From assembly GCF_037055275.1 (NCBI RefSeq), contig NZ_CP146343.1, positions 4,462,001 to 4,526,000 of the forward strand: DNA of 64,000 nucleotides, read 5' to 3'. How positions within the stretch are numbered: position 1 is the stretch's first letter; each line of letters begins with the position of its first letter. The DNA is from Pseudomonas sp. ML2-2023-3. Lineage in GTDB: Bacteria > Pseudomonadota > Gammaproteobacteria > Pseudomonadales > Pseudomonadaceae. The position numbers and the translations under genes were made by a program. The notes below the pieces were generated by a model, which had not been told where the DNA came from, did not search any database, and worked only from the letters and a program-made list of their open reading frames with translations. Positions 7,839 to 17,339 of this stretch are shown here, piece after piece.

Positions 7839-8497
7839 AAGCCCACATCCAGCACCACGTTGTCGGTATAGGTACCCGCTGGCGGCGTGGTCTGGTCGGT
7901 GTAGATTTTGGCGTTGTAGTTGAAAATCTGACTGCCATTGCCCAACCCGTTACCGGGAAAAAACTCGGCCGACGAACTCGCCCGTCGAGCGGCGCCCACA
8001 CTGACGGGGCGTGCGCCATCGCCCAACCCTACCGGGTAGGCACTGCCCTTGGTGCAGTTGACACTGATGGTCTGGCTGGCCGTTGAAAACGCGCTGACCA
8101 CCGGTGCGGGTGCGCTGCCAAAACTGATCGAAGGTGCGCTGATGCATGCATTGCAGCGTCACCCCACCCGCCAGCGCCACAGTCACTGCTGCGGTGGACA
8201 ACGCCGAATTCGTCCCGAAATTCAGGCTGCCATAAAGCCCTCCGGCCCTGTTTACCAGGCAGCCCGCCACGATGCTCGTGCTGACTGGCAACGTTGCTGA
8301 CAGGCGCATTGGCCGGCAACGGTATTTGACGGGCCGGGTCACGAAAGAGTCGAAAAGGGATGGGAGGGCTACCCGGCCCCAGGGCCAAATAGCGAACATC
8401 AGCGGTGTCACCATGCTGGCCGCCATCGATCTGAATTTGATAGGTGGTGTCAGGGTTGCACTCAAGGGAGACGACGGCCCGTCCAGCTACGTAAGAA
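7835..8497 (-). pseudogene. Broken spore coat U (SCPU)-domain protein gene
   Basis: Pieces of an SCPU pilin-like secreted protein appear in three reading frames. From upstream to downstream these are SLECNPDTTYQIQIDGGQHG and ALGPGSPPIPFRLFRDPARQ; then AGCLVN and GSLNFGTNSALSTAAV ending in LQC; then ACISAPSISFGS, TISVNCTKGSAYPVGL and a C-terminal PPAGTYTDNVVLDVGF. At least two frameshifts, near 8290 and 8130, and loss of the N-terminus with its signal peptide make it non-functional. The mixture of domain-end and domain-start pieces suggests a recombination between the two SCPU domains. Such proteins belong to Csu-like chaperone-usher fimbriae, and no chaperone or usher gene is left here. Boundaries are approximate. 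Confidence 0.75.
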
Positions 8498-8625
8498 ATT
8501 AAGCAAAGTTATGTTAAGTACAACTTTTAGCTTACGCCAACGGGTGCAAATACTCGGCCACAGGTCGAATAGTCGTTATTATGCGCGACACTTTTTGCGC
8601 CACCCACGAGTAACCGACCCTGCTT

Positions 8626-9936
8626 ATGGATACCCTCGCTAAACTGCGCGCCGGCCAATTGGCGGGCCTCAAACGTCTTGATCTGTCGTGCGGACTTACC
8701 GAGTTCCCGGACGAAATTTTCCAGCTTGCCGACTCCCTGGAAATTCTCAACCTCAGCGGTAACGCCCTGAGCAGCTTGCCCGACGACCTGCATCGCCTGA
8801 GCCATTTGCGCATCCTGTTTTGCTCGGACAATCAGTTCACCGAGCTGCCAGCATGCCTGGGGCAGTGCGCACAGTTGAGCATGATTGGCTTCAAGGCCAA
8901 CCGCATCGAAAGCGTACCCGGCACCGCGCTGCCGCCTTTGCTGCGCTGGCTGATCCTGACCGACAACTGCATCGAACAATTACCCGAAGAACTGGGCCAG
9001 CGACCCCTGCTGCAAAAGCTGATGCTGGCCGGTAATCGCCTGCAGCAGCTGCCCGGCAGCCTGGCCAGTTGTGAGCGCCTGGAATTGATCCGCTTGGCTG
9101 CCAACCAATTCAGCGAGCTGCCCGACAGGCTGCTGGCACTGCCGAGCCTGAGCTGGCTGGCCTACGCTGGCAATCCGTTGCGTGAAGATGCCAGCGCTCA
9201 TCGCCCGCCTGACCACACGCCGGATATTGATTGGTCGCACCTTGAGCTTGAGCACAAGTTGGGCGAAGGCGCTTCAGGGATCATTTATCAAGCCCGGTGG
9301 ACTGCCCCCGGTCAGGCGGACCAGTCAGTTGCCGTCAAGCTGTACAAGGGCAGCATCACCAGCGACGGCTCGCCCCTCAATGAAATGAATGCCTGCATCG
9401 CTGCGGGGCAACACCCCAACCTGATCAAGGTATTGGGCCGTGTGGCGGGGCATCCTGACAACCAGGCCGGTCTGGTCATGGAGCTGATCGACCCGTCATT
9501 CATCAACCTTGCGGCCCTGCCCAGTTTTGATACCTGTAGCCGCGACGTGTATGCCAACAGCACCCGGTTTACCGGCGAAAGTGCCTTGCGCATCGCTCGC
9601 GGCATAGCCTCGGCGGCAGGCCATTTGCACGCGCAGGGCATCTGTCATGGCGATTTGTACGGGCACAATATTCTGTTCAATGCCCAAGGCGAATGCCTGC
9701 TGGGGGATTTTGGCGCCGCGTGCTTCTACGCCATTGACGACAGTCCGCACAGCCGTGCGCTGCAACGCATTGAAGTGCGAGCATTCGGGATTTTATTGGG
9801 GGAATTGCTGGAGCGTATCGACTCGGGCCTGAGCGATCAGCAGCGCAGTGACCTGCAAGGCCTGCAACAGCGTTGCATCCAGCCTGACGTGTTGGCACGG
9901 CCGGGGTTTGTTCAAATCAGTCAGGAACTGGCATGA
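8626..9936 (+). CDS. Leucine-rich repeat protein with C-terminal protein kinase domain
   Basis: A 436-residue, apparently cytosolic protein. Residues 1-185 contain about seven leucine-rich repeats of the LxxLPxxLxxLxxL type. A eukaryote-like kinase domain follows: glycine loop GEGASG (213-218), ATP lysine in VAVK (K238), catalytic loop HGDLYGHN with Asp343 and Asn348, and DFG at 361-363. HGD replaces the usual HRD, which is common in bacterial versions. All residues needed for phosphotransfer appear present. Similar LRR kinases occur as single genes in many Pseudomonas. Their targets are unknown to me; a resemblance to host-directed LRR effectors is only architectural, as no secretion signal is seen. 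Confidence 0.9.
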   Translation: MDTLAKLRAGQLAGLKRLDLSCGLTEFPDEIFQLADSLEILNLSGNALSSLPDDLHRLSHLRILFCSDNQFTELPACLGQCAQLSMIGFKANRIESVPGTALPPLLRWLILTDNCIEQLPEELGQRPLLQKLMLAGNRLQQLPGSLASCERLELIRLAANQFSELPDRLLALPSLSWLAYAGNPLREDASAHRPPDHTPDIDWSHLELEHKLGEGASGIIYQARWTAPGQADQSVAVKLYKGSITSDGSPLNEMNACIAAGQHPNLIKVLGRVAGHPDNQAGLVMELIDPSFINLAALPSFDTCSRDVYANSTRFTGESALRIARGIASAAGHLHAQGICHGDLYGHNILFNAQGECLLGDFGAACFYAIDDSPHSRALQRIEVRAFGILLGELLERIDSGLSDQQRSDLQGLQQRCIQPDVLARPGFVQISQELA

Positions 9937-9940
9937 AAAC

Positions 9941-10029
9941 CTGTAGCCGCTGACGAGGAACGAGGCTGCGATAAGGGCTGAAAGAGGTTCAACCCATCGC
10001 AGCCTCGCTACGCTCCTCAGCGACTACAG
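9941..10029. repeat. Intergenic inverted repeat (CTGTAG...CTACAG type)
   Basis: An 89-base imperfect hairpin with ends CTGTAGCCGCTGACGAGG and a matching arm finishing in CAGCGACTACAG, and inner arms GAGGCTGCGAT/ATCGCAGCCTC. It lies between convergent genes (LRR kinase and yebC), so it may act as a bidirectional terminator. The same arm sequences recur in the element at 49703-49850, so it belongs to a dispersed repeat family. Confidence 0.75.
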
Positions 10030-10047
10030 AAGAGCGTTGCTTCAGAC

Positions 10048-10752
10048 TCAGGCCAACGCCACAAACATGTCCTGCACGTCGTCCTGCTCTTCCAGCTTGG
10101 CCAGGAACTCCTGGACTTCAGCCATTTGCTCGTCAGTCAGACCACTGACCGGGTTTTTCGGCTGGTAGCCCAACTTGGCCGACAACACGGTGAAGCCCTG
10201 CTCAGGCAGTGCTTTTTGTACGGTGTCCAGGTCAGTCGGTTCAGTGATGAACAAGGTAGTGCCTTCTTCTTCACCTTCTTCGAAGTCCTGAGCGCCCGCT
10301 TCGATTGCGGCCATTTCAGGATCTGCGTCCGGGGTATCAGGCTTGGCTTCGATCATGCCAACGTGGTTGAAGTCCCACGCCACCGAACCCGAAGCACCCA
10401 GCTGCCCCTTGCGGAAGGCAACACGGATTTCAGCCACGGTACGGTTGATGTTGTCCGTCAGGCACTCAATGATCAGCGGTACCTGGTGAGGTGCAAAACC
10501 TTCATAGGTGACACGATGGTATTGCACGGCTTCAGTACCGATACCGGCACCTTTATTGATCGCGCGCTTGATGGTGTCAGCTGGCATCGAGGCTTTCTTG
10601 GCCTGTTCATAAACCAGACGCAAGTGCGAGTTCATGTCCGGATCGGCGCCGTTGCGCGCAGCAACCGTCAGTTCCTTGGCCAACTTGCCAAAAATCTTGC
10701 CACGGCTGTTGGCGGCGTCCGCTTTATGTTTAACCTTCCACTGTGCGCCCAT
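10048..10752 (-). CDS. yebC: YebC/PmpR family regulatory protein
   Basis: A 234-residue protein of usual family length starting [10 protein letters not shown], with [20 protein letters not shown] near residues 20-39 and the central [20 protein letters not shown] segment. YebC proteins were described as DNA-binding regulators (PmpR represses the quinolone signal receptor in P. aeruginosa), and some relatives promote translation through proline stretches. This copy begins [10 protein letters not shown] rather than MAGHSKWANI, so it is the second (YeeN-like) paralogue type rather than the one beside ruvC, which is absent here. It stands alone between a repeat and the LysR gene. Confidence 0.87.
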   Translation of the reverse strand: MGAQWKVKHKADAANSRGKIFGKLAKELTVAARNGADPDMNSHLRLVYEQAKKASMPADTIKRAINKGAGIGTEAVQYHRVTYEGFAPHQVPLIIECLTDNINRTVAEIRVAFRKGQLGASGSVAWDFNHVGMIEAKPDTPDADPEMAAIEAGAQDFEEGEEEGTTLFITEPTDLDTVQKALPEQGFTVLSAKLGYQPKNPVSGLTDEQMAEVQEFLAKLEEQDDVQDMFVALA

Positions 10753-10859
10753 TACTCACTCTCTCAATCGGGTGTGTCGCGGCATATCGGCCGTCGAATG
10801 GGCGCAAGTTTATACGCCCGCAAGTCGGCAATCGACCAAAAAATCCAATCGCTGCCTGC

Positions 10860-11720
10860 TTAAGCCTTGCCCAGCTCCATAAACGCCTTGATCAGCCGCA
10901 ACTCGGCGCGCCGTTCCATGCAACCCAGCATATGCAGGTTGACGAGCCCCGCACCGTTGATCGGCACCGCACACACTCGAGGGTCATGGCTGACTTCTAC
11001 CGACGACACAATGCCCACACCGAGCTGTGCTGCCACGGCCTCGGTAACGGCTTCACGACTGTCCAGCTCCAGCAACACCCGCGGGGTGACCCCGGCCTGA
11101 GCACAGGCGCTGTCAAAGGTGCGACGGGTAATCGACGTCGGTTCACGCAACACCATGATCACCTGGTCCAATTGTGAAATAGCGATGCCATCCGGCAAAG
11201 CCTGCCATGGGTGATTGGCCGGCACCAAGGCGCATATCCGCGACTCATCCAACGGACGCAAGGTCAGGCCTTTGCGCGGTTCTACTTCCGTCAGCACGGC
11301 TACATCGACATGTTCCGACAACAACGCCGCCAAGGTTTCCTGGGCATTGCCCAAACGCAAGTTCACGGTTATTCCCGGATAACGCGCCCGCAGGCCAGCC
11401 AGCATCGGCATCACCAGATGCGGGCCGTCGGCCGCTACCTCAAGCCGCCCGGTGAGCAGTTGGCGATTGGCCTCCAGCATGACCTGTGCCTCATCCACCA
11501 AACCAAACATGGCTCGCGTGATGGCCGCCAGCCTGGTGCCTTCTTCAGTCAGCTCCACACGCCTGGCCGTACGTCGCAGCAAGGTGATCTGGTAGTGCTC
11601 CTCAAGCGCCTTGATGTGCCCCGTAACGGCTGGCTGGCTGATAAAAAGTCGGGCCGCAGCCCGGGTAAAACTGCCTTCTCGGGCCACCGCGTCAAAGGCA
11701 CGAAGCTGAAATAAATTCAT
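10860..11720 (-). CDS. LysR family regulator of phosphonate utilisation (probable)
   Basis: A 286-residue LysR-type protein. The N-terminal winged helix reads FQLRAFDAVAREGSFTRAAARLFISQPAVTGHIKALE (residues 4-40), and a periplasmic-binding-like effector domain spans about 90-286. It is divergent from phnW with 113 bases between the starts, which is the classic LysR arrangement for control of the adjacent pathway. It likely responds to 2-aminoethylphosphonate or phosphonoacetaldehyde and activates phnWX, by analogy with phosphonate-linked LysR regulators of other Pseudomonas. The role is inferred from context; the family assignment is certain. Confidence 0.88.
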   Translation of the reverse strand: MNLFQLRAFDAVAREGSFTRAAARLFISQPAVTGHIKALEEHYQITLLRRTARRVELTEEGTRLAAITRAMFGLVDEAQVMLEANRQLLTGRLEVAADGPHLVMPMLAGLRARYPGITVNLRLGNAQETLAALLSEHVDVAVLTEVEPRKGLTLRPLDESRICALVPANHPWQALPDGIAISQLDQVIMVLREPTSITRRTFDSACAQAGVTPRVLLELDSREAVTEAVAAQLGVGIVSSVEVSHDPRVCAVPINGAGLVNLHMLGCMERRAELRLIKAFMELGKA

Positions 11721-11741
11721 GCATAACCCTCACTGATGGCT

Positions 11742-11793
11742 GGCATAACAACAAACAATTTGATTGATATCAACTCAAACTGCAATTTATGCC
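11742..11793. promoter_or_regulatory. Candidate LysR operator between the regulator and phnW
   Basis: A perfect ten-base palindrome TTGATATCAA lies at 11764-11773. It is flanked by an outer inverted repeat GGCATAA (11742-11748) and TTATGCC (11787-11793). Placement in the 113-base divergent promoter region fits a LysR recognition and activation site. Inferred from symmetry only. Confidence 0.45.
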
Positions 11794-11833
11794 CTGTAAC
11801 CAGTAGCCATCCAATGCTTGCGAGAATTTCAGA

Positions 11834-12943
11834 ATGAGTACTGCCGCGCCGATCCTGCTGACCCCTGGCCCACTGACGACGTCGGCGCGAACCCGCCGGG
11901 CGATGATGGTCGACTGGGGTTCCTGGGATGACAGTTTCAACCAGCTGACTGCCAGCCTCTGCGAGCAACTGCTGGCCATTATCAACGGCGGGATCAGCCA
12001 TCACTGTGTGCCTCTGCAAGGCAGCGGCACCTTCGCCGTCGAGGCCGCCATCGGTACCCTTGTGCCACGAGATGGCAATGTGCTCGTACTGATCAACGGC
12101 GCCTACGGCAAGCGACTGGCCAGGATCTGCGAAGTGCTGGGGCGTCGTTTCAGCACCTTTGAAACGGCTGAAGACCAGCCCACCACCGCTGCCGACGTAG
12201 ACCGCCTTCTGCGTGCCGACCCGAGCATCACCCATGTGGCCCTGATTCACTGCGAAACCAGTACCGGGATTCTTAATCCGCTGCCCGAAATTGCAGCGGT
12301 CATTGCTCAACAAGGTAAACGTCTGATCATCGACGCCATGAGTTCTTTCGGCGCCCTGCCCATCGATGCACAGCAAGTCCCTTTCGACGCGCTGATCGCA
12401 GCGTCCGGCAAATGCCTGGAGGGGGTACCGGGCATGGGGTTTGTCTTCGCCCGCAAAGAGGCGCTGCAGAACGCATCGGGCAACAGTCACTCACTGGCGA
12501 TGGACTTGTTTGATCAGCACGCCTATATGACCAAAACAGGCCAATGGCGCTTCACTCCACCCACACACGTGGTCGCGGCCTTGCACGAAGCCCTGCTGCA
12601 GTACAACGAAGAAGGCGGTTTACCAGCACGCCACCAGCGTTATGCCAACAACTGCCAGACGCTACTCGACGGCATGGCCGCCCTGGGTATTCGCAGCTTC
12701 CTGCCCGAGGCCATTCAGGCTCCGGTTATCGTCACCTTCCATGCGCCCAAAGATCCGCGCTACCAGTTCAAGGAGTTCTACGAACGCGTGAAAGCCAAGG
12801 GCTTCATCTTGTACCCGGGCAAATTGACCCAGGTCGAAACCTTCCGTGTGGGCTGCATAGGCCACGTCAATCAGGCCGAGATCCAGGCTGCGGTGAATGC
12901 CATAGGCCAAGTGCTACATGAGATGGAAGTCTTCGACATTTGA
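11834..12943 (+). CDS. phnW: 2-Aminoethylphosphonate--pyruvate transaminase
   Basis: A 369-residue class V aminotransferase. It begins with the family signature [20 protein letters not shown] and has the PLP-phosphate motif [16 protein letters not shown] near residues 63-78, the aspartate in [12 protein letters not shown], and the PLP lysine in [15 protein letters not shown] at about residue 193. It transfers the amino group of 2-aminoethylphosphonate to pyruvate, giving phosphonoacetaldehyde and alanine, with PhnX next. Length and motifs agree with characterised PhnW enzymes. The start is the first ATG after the divergent promoter region. Confidence 0.95.
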   Translation: MSTAAPILLTPGPLTTSARTRRAMMVDWGSWDDSFNQLTASLCEQLLAIINGGISHHCVPLQGSGTFAVEAAIGTLVPRDGNVLVLINGAYGKRLARICEVLGRRFSTFETAEDQPTTAADVDRLLRADPSITHVALIHCETSTGILNPLPEIAAVIAQQGKRLIIDAMSSFGALPIDAQQVPFDALIAASGKCLEGVPGMGFVFARKEALQNASGNSHSLAMDLFDQHAYMTKTGQWRFTPPTHVVAALHEALLQYNEEGGLPARHQRYANNCQTLLDGMAALGIRSFLPEAIQAPVIVTFHAPKDPRYQFKEFYERVKAKGFILYPGKLTQVETFRVGCIGHVNQAEIQAAVNAIGQVLHEMEVFDI

Positions 12944-13014
12944 TGGTGTGGGACAGGCTAGAACAACCCAAATTACTTCGTGCGGCCCTGCCCGCTCTTA
13001 CAGGATTGACTGAC

Positions 13015-13842
13015 ATGAACTACACCAACCCAAGCAAGCTGCAAGCCGCCATTCTCGACTGGGCAGGCACGGTGGTCGATTTTGGCTCATTCGCCCCTAC
13101 GCAAATTTTCGTCGAAGCCTTTGCCGAGTTCGACGTACAGGTCTCTATCGAAGAAGCACGCGGCCCGATGGGCATGGGCAAGTGGGATCATATTCGTACC
13201 CTGTGCGACCAGCCACAGATCACCGAGCGCTACAAAAAAGTATTTGGCCGCGCGCCAACTGACGAAGACGTGACCGCGATCTACCAACGCTTCATGCCAC
13301 TGCAGATCGCAAAAATTGCCGAACACTCGGCGCTGATTCCCGGCGCACTGGAAACCATCGCCAATCTGCGTGATGAGGGGATCAAGATCGGTTCATGCTC
13401 GGGCTACCCGGCGCAAGTAATGACCAAAGTCGTTGAACTGGCTGCCACCAATGGCTACGTCGCCGATCACGTAGTGGCCACTGACGAAGTGCCAAATGGC
13501 CGCCCCTGGCCTGCTCAGGCACTGGCCAACGTGATCGCGCTGGGCATTGATGATGTGGGCGCCTGCGTAAAAATCGACGACACCGTGCCGGGCATCCTTG
13601 AAGGTCGCCGTGCAGGCATGTGGACGGTCGCACTGGTGTGTTCCGGAAACGCCCTGGGCCTGACCTACGAGCAGTACAAGGCGCTGGATGCCGCCACGCT
13701 GGACAGTGAGCGCTCCCGCATCCACGCCCTGTTCGCGGGCTCGCGCCCCCACTACCTGATCGACACCATCAGTGACCTGCCGCACGTCATTGCAGACATC
13801 AACCAGCGTCTGGCCAATGGCGAAATGCCACAAAGCAGCTGA
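13015..13842 (+). CDS. phnX: Phosphonoacetaldehyde hydrolase (phosphonatase)
   Basis: A 275-residue HAD-superfamily enzyme. The nucleophile aspartate is in [14 protein letters not shown] near residue 14. The cap domain carries the MGMGKWDHI segment whose lysine forms the Schiff base with substrate, and later come the [10 protein letters not shown] and [20 protein letters not shown] motifs. It splits phosphonoacetaldehyde to acetaldehyde and phosphate, completing the PhnW route. The start at 13015 is preceded by CAGGA and begins [10 protein letters not shown]; the open frame extends 25 codons further but without a good ribosome site. It forms an operon with phnW (72 bases apart). Confidence 0.95.
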   Translation: MNYTNPSKLQAAILDWAGTVVDFGSFAPTQIFVEAFAEFDVQVSIEEARGPMGMGKWDHIRTLCDQPQITERYKKVFGRAPTDEDVTAIYQRFMPLQIAKIAEHSALIPGALETIANLRDEGIKIGSCSGYPAQVMTKVVELAATNGYVADHVVATDEVPNGRPWPAQALANVIALGIDDVGACVKIDDTVPGILEGRRAGMWTVALVCSGNALGLTYEQYKALDAATLDSERSRIHALFAGSRPHYLIDTISDLPHVIADINQRLANGEMPQSS

Positions 13843-13850
13843 GTGAAATA

Positions 13851-13890
13851 AAAAAACGCGGCAGCCCTGAGTCAGGCCTGCCGCGTTTTT
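13851..13890. terminator. Bidirectional terminator after phnX
   Basis: A CGCGGCAG/CTGCCGCG stem is bounded by an A run on the left and a T run on the right, between convergent phnX and the flavin reductase gene. It should end transcripts from both sides. Confidence 0.85.
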
Positions 13891-13902
13891 GATGAGAAAG
13901 AC

Positions 13903-14463
13903 TCAGAGCTTGTGTTGCTGCTCGACCCATTTGGCAAAGTCGTCGATGAATTTTTGCAAAAACGGTCGGGTTTTTTCTGACAGCTTGCCAGACGCATCAA
14001 ATGCATCCCCCGCACCACCCAGGTACGCCTCAGGCTGTTGCATGCACGGAACATTGAGGAAAACCAGCGACTGGCGCAAATGCTGGTTTGCCCCAAAGCC
14101 ACCAATGGCCCCCGGCGAAACACTGATCACCGCACCCGGTTTGCCGCTGAACACACTTTGGCCATAGGGACGCGAACCGACATCTATCGCGTTTTTCAAC
14201 ACGCCGGGCACCGAGCGATTGTATTCAGGGGTCACAAACAGCACGGCATCGGCAGGGCGTATCTGATCGCGAAACGTGCTGTAAGGCGCAGGAGGCGGCG
14301 TGACATCAATGTCTTCGTTATAGAGGGCCAGTTCGCCGATTTCGACAATATTCAGTTTCAAATTTGCCGGAGACAGTTCTGCCAGAGCAAGGGCGACTTT
14401 TCGATTGAGGGAGTCTTTCCTCAGACTGCCGACCAACACCGCAACGTTGTAGACCTTGCTCAT
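13903..14463 (-). CDS. NADPH-dependent FMN reductase / quinone (chromate) reductase family
   Basis: A 186-residue flavodoxin-fold protein. The FMN phosphate-binding start is VLVGSLRKDSLNRKVALAL (residues 9-27), and the conserved TPEYNRSVPGVLKNAIDVGSRP segment lies near 78-99. These features define the ChrR/YieF type, soluble enzymes that reduce quinones, flavins and sometimes chromate or azo dyes with NAD(P)H and protect against oxidative stress. The gene is single, convergent with phnX across a shared terminator. The true substrate cannot be told from the sequence. Confidence 0.88.
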   Translation of the reverse strand: MSKVYNVAVLVGSLRKDSLNRKVALALAELSPANLKLNIVEIGELALYNEDIDVTPPPAPYSTFRDQIRPADAVLFVTPEYNRSVPGVLKNAIDVGSRPYGQSVFSGKPGAVISVSPGAIGGFGANQHLRQSLVFLNVPCMQQPEAYLGGAGDAFDASGKLSEKTRPFLQKFIDDFAKWVEQQHKL

Positions 14464-14659
14464 AGAAAACCCCGAGTCTGTGGCTATAGGAAGAGTAGTT
14501 ATAGATGATCGGACGCCTTTCTTGCACCCCAGTTCACCCTATCTGCCTGCAAGCCTGTAAAGTAGCAGGACTATTTTTTTCACATTGCTAAACTTCCCCT
14601 ACTGATCAACGGTCTACAGAACCGCAAATTGGGTGTTTATCTCCAGAGGTTCTCTACAA

Positions 14660-14881
14660 ATGGCGGCAGTTCTCGTTGGGCAATTTCATGCAAGGGATGC
14701 GGAAGGACGCGTCTATTCCGTGCATGAATTTGAAGATACACAAGCGACAGGCGAGCAACCGGTAAAAACGTACAAGCTGGCCATTGGCGATCGCGTCAAA
14801 AAGAACGATGACAACACCTTCGAGCTCGTACAGTCGGGCGTCGTACTGGTTCGAGATCCTTCTCCGGTTGTCGCAGCCTGA
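14660..14881 (+). CDS. Small conserved protein of unknown function
   Basis: A 73-residue soluble protein beginning MAAVLVGQFHARDAEGR, rich in charged residues (KLAIGDRVKKNDDNTFEL), predicted mostly beta. It has no signal peptide, cysteine motif or membrane segment. An AGAGG site ahead of ATG 14660 supports this start over the GTG nine codons earlier. It resembles the many short single-domain proteins conserved among Pseudomonas, but I do not recognise a named family. The preceding 196-base gap is shared with the divergent flavin reductase. Confidence 0.65.
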   Translation: MAAVLVGQFHARDAEGRVYSVHEFEDTQATGEQPVKTYKLAIGDRVKKNDDNTFELVQSGVVLVRDPSPVVAA

Positions 14882-14976
14882 CCTGCAGCCCACGGCATAT
14901 CGCTGAAGTCAAAGGATGAGACTTGGGTCAGGCTTCGTCACGCTGAAACCTCATCTGCCGGACATGGACTTCACGC

Positions 14977-15888
14977 ATGCGTTTACGCCACATCGAAGTG
15001 ATACAAGCGATCTTGCAAACCGGCAACCTCGGCCATGCTGCCGAGTTGCTGCAATTGCCCGCGGCCACCCTCAGCGCCACGCTGCAAGAGGCCGAGCAGC
15101 AATTGGGCTTCATGCTGTTTGCCAGTGTTCGCGGGCGGCTTCAAGCCACCCGCGACACCCTTGTGCTCCAGCCCCACATCAACCAGCTGTACCAGGCACT
15201 TGAGCCGCTGCGCCAGCTTGGCAACGACTTGCGCCAGCATCAGGAGCCAGCCTTGCGTGTGGCCTGCAGCGAAACCCTGGCACACACCCTTCTGCCTTAC
15301 TGCATAGGTGCCCTCAGGCGCCGCTTCCCCGATACGCCAACCACCTTGAGCAGCCAGCCTTGCGCCGAAATTGTGCGCCGCCTGTTGATGGACGAGTGCG
15401 ATCTTGGCCTGAGCCTGCAGTCATCGGAACAACCCGGGATCGACTGCCAGCCTCTGGTTCAAGGCAAAGTACAGTTTTTGGCCCCTCACGGCTGGTTGTC
15501 CCCCAAGCACAAATACATCGCGCTGCAAGAATTGGCCGGCCAGGCAATGATTGGCCTGCAGCAGCACGACCCTTTGAGCCGCCTGCTCGACGGCAAACTG
15601 CAAGCCTTGCGCCCGATGCCTGTGGTGCAGATTCAGGTTCAGAGTTACCAGATGATGCGCAGCCTGGTGGAAGCCGGGGAAGGATTGGCTTTGGTCGACC
15701 CGTTCACGGCCGTAGGCGCCAAGACCAGCGGTCTGGATGTGTGCCCCGTGTCACCGGCTATCCCGGTGACACTCTATGGGCTGACACGCAAAGACGCGCA
15801 ACCCGGACCTGCGCTCAAGGCATTGCTCGATATCGTGCGCCATAAAGCCGAGGCATTACTGGCTGATCAGGGGTTGGTGGTGCTTTAA
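14977..15888 (+). CDS. LysR family transcriptional regulator
   Basis: A 303-residue protein with a N-terminal helix-turn-helix (LRHIEVIQAILQTGNLGHAAELLQLPAATLSATLQEAEQQLG, residues 3-45) and a LysR substrate domain (about 90-290). The recognition helix is slightly unusual, with PAATLSATL where most have QPALSRQI. It is flanked by a small unknown gene and a convergent acetyltransferase gene, and no divergent target gene is present, so its regulon cannot be guessed. The start gives the standard distance to the DNA-binding domain. Confidence 0.85.
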   Translation: MRLRHIEVIQAILQTGNLGHAAELLQLPAATLSATLQEAEQQLGFMLFASVRGRLQATRDTLVLQPHINQLYQALEPLRQLGNDLRQHQEPALRVACSETLAHTLLPYCIGALRRRFPDTPTTLSSQPCAEIVRRLLMDECDLGLSLQSSEQPGIDCQPLVQGKVQFLAPHGWLSPKHKYIALQELAGQAMIGLQQHDPLSRLLDGKLQALRPMPVVQIQVQSYQMMRSLVEAGEGLALVDPFTAVGAKTSGLDVCPVSPAIPVTLYGLTRKDAQPGPALKALLDIVRHKAEALLADQGLVVL

Positions 15889-15906
15889 CACCCGCCCGCT
15901 TGGCGT

Positions 15907-16488
15907 TCAGGGTAGTGAGTCGCGGCTCTCAAAAATCAGATACCAGAAAATCGCCACTTCGCTGGTGTGCGGATCAATACCGCGATAACGCAGATAATCG
16001 ATGCCTCCCACCTGATACCCGCAACGCTCATACAACCGGCAAGCGCCGAGGTTGTTGTTTTGGGTCTCCAGCATGATCCCCGGCAGATTTTTTTTGCGGC
16101 TCCAGAACTTGACCACATCCAGCAATGATTTGGCCACGCCATGGCGGCGGGCGCCGGCAATCACGGCCAGCTCATCCACGTGGGCGAAGCCATTCCAGTT
16201 GGTGCTCACCACCACATGCCCGACCGGCTGATTGTCCAGATAGGCCATGAAAATGTCGCTGTCCTTGCCCCCGCGATAGCTGGCAAATTCATCAGGGTCG
16301 ATGCCGTAGCACTTGCGATAAGGCGTGATCAGGTCCAGTGGCCAGTGCTCGACTTTTTTATTGCGGTCGGCACGGGCGTAGGCGCGAACCTCAAAGCTGA
16401 AATCGTTGCACCACACATACGGCGCAAAGCCTTCATCAGCCAAACGTACTGAGACTTGAGGGTCTTTGGGGTTCATAACCAGGTGCAT
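15907..16488 (-). CDS. GNAT family N-acetyltransferase
   Basis: A 193-residue protein with the acetyl-CoA-binding core VDELAVIAGARRHGVAKSLLDVVKFW, whose R-R-H-G-V-A loop matches the Q/RxxGxG/A motif, followed by LETQNNNLGACRLYERCGYQVGG, the usual GNAT motif B. The start at MHLVMNPKDP is chosen because GAAGGA lies just upstream; the frame is open 45 codons further without such a site. Context (dnaQ and rnhA upstream on the same strand) gives no clue to the acceptor. Protein N-terminal or small-molecule acetylation are both possible. Confidence 0.8.
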   Translation of the reverse strand: MHLVMNPKDPQVSVRLADEGFAPYVWCNDFSFEVRAYARADRNKKVEHWPLDLITPYRKCYGIDPDEFASYRGGKDSDIFMAYLDNQPVGHVVVSTNWNGFAHVDELAVIAGARRHGVAKSLLDVVKFWSRKKNLPGIMLETQNNNLGACRLYERCGYQVGGIDYLRYRGIDPHTSEVAIFWYLIFESRDSLP

Positions 16489-16580
16489 GAAAAATCCTTC
16501 TTTCTTGTCGTCGATGCTGACAATGGGCTGCTGCGCACCCCATCGCCCGCCTGCGCCAGCGACTACAAGGTCGGCGAAGG

Positions 16581-17339
16581 CTATTGCAGCGTCTGTCCCT
16601 TGGCGTCGAGGAGTTGGGTCCACAACGAAGGGGCGCCAGCCGATTTGGCAATGGCTTCAAGACGAGCCGCATGCTCGGCCAAGTCGCTTTCACTTGCACG
16701 AATAATCCGACCCGGATGACGGTCTGCCGACAAGCGGCGAATTTCACTGGCCTGATTGCCCGAGCCTTCGCCCGAACCATTGCCGTCAGAAGCATTGCCC
16801 GCCAGTGACAGGCTGGTTTGACCACCGGTCATGGTCAGATAAACGTCTGCCAGGATCTCGGAGTCGAGCAACGCGCCGTGTAATTCACGACCCGAGTTAT
16901 CGACGCCATAGCGTTTGCACAAGGCATCAAGGCTGTTGCGCTGCCCCGGGTGACGGGCCCGCGCCATCGCCAGGGTATCGAGGATTGTGCAGTGGCGAGT
17001 GAGATCGGCCCGATCCGTCTGCCCGATCAGGGCAAACTCGTTATTCAAAAAGCCCACGTCAAACGCGGCGTTATGAATGATCAACTGAGCGCCCTTGATG
17101 AATTCAAAAAACTCATCGGCCACTTCAGCAAAACGGGGCTTGCCCACCAGAAACTCATTGGTAATGCCGTGGACGCCAATGGCGCCCTCGTCACTTTCGC
17201 GGTCGGGCTGCAGGTACACGTGAAAATGCCTGCCGGTCAAGCGACGTCCCATCAACTCGACGCAACCGATCTCGATCACGCGGTGGCCGTCGGTGACCGG
17301 CATACCGGTGGTTTCGGTATCCAGTACAACACTACGCAT
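16581..17339 (-). CDS. dnaQ: DNA polymerase III epsilon subunit (3'-5' proofreading exonuclease)
   Basis: A 252-residue DEDDh exonuclease. The first motif is [10 protein letters not shown] with Asp7 and Glu9; [12 protein letters not shown] gives the second acidic residue region; and [18 protein letters not shown] supplies the catalytic histidine and last aspartate. The C-terminal tail (about 180-252) would hold the polymerase alpha contact. It proofreads during replication. It overlaps the rnhA stop by eight bases, the usual rnhA-dnaQ pair. Its length matches other Pseudomonas DnaQ. Confidence 0.95.
   Translation of the reverse strand: MRSVVLDTETTGMPVTDGHRVIEIGCVELMGRRLTGRHFHVYLQPDRESDEGAIGVHGITNEFLVGKPRFAEVADEFFEFIKGAQLIIHNAAFDVGFLNNEFALIGQTDRADLTRHCTILDTLAMARARHPGQRNSLDALCKRYGVDNSGRELHGALLDSEILADVYLTMTGGQTSLSLAGNASDGNGSGEGSGNQASEIRRLSADRHPGRIIRASESDLAEHAARLEAIAKSAGAPSLWTQLLDAKGQTLQ

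Noticed and set aside
8049..8502. Small plus-strand frames opposite the spore coat U relic
   Set aside because: The opposite strand gives recognisable SCPU pieces, whereas these give none.
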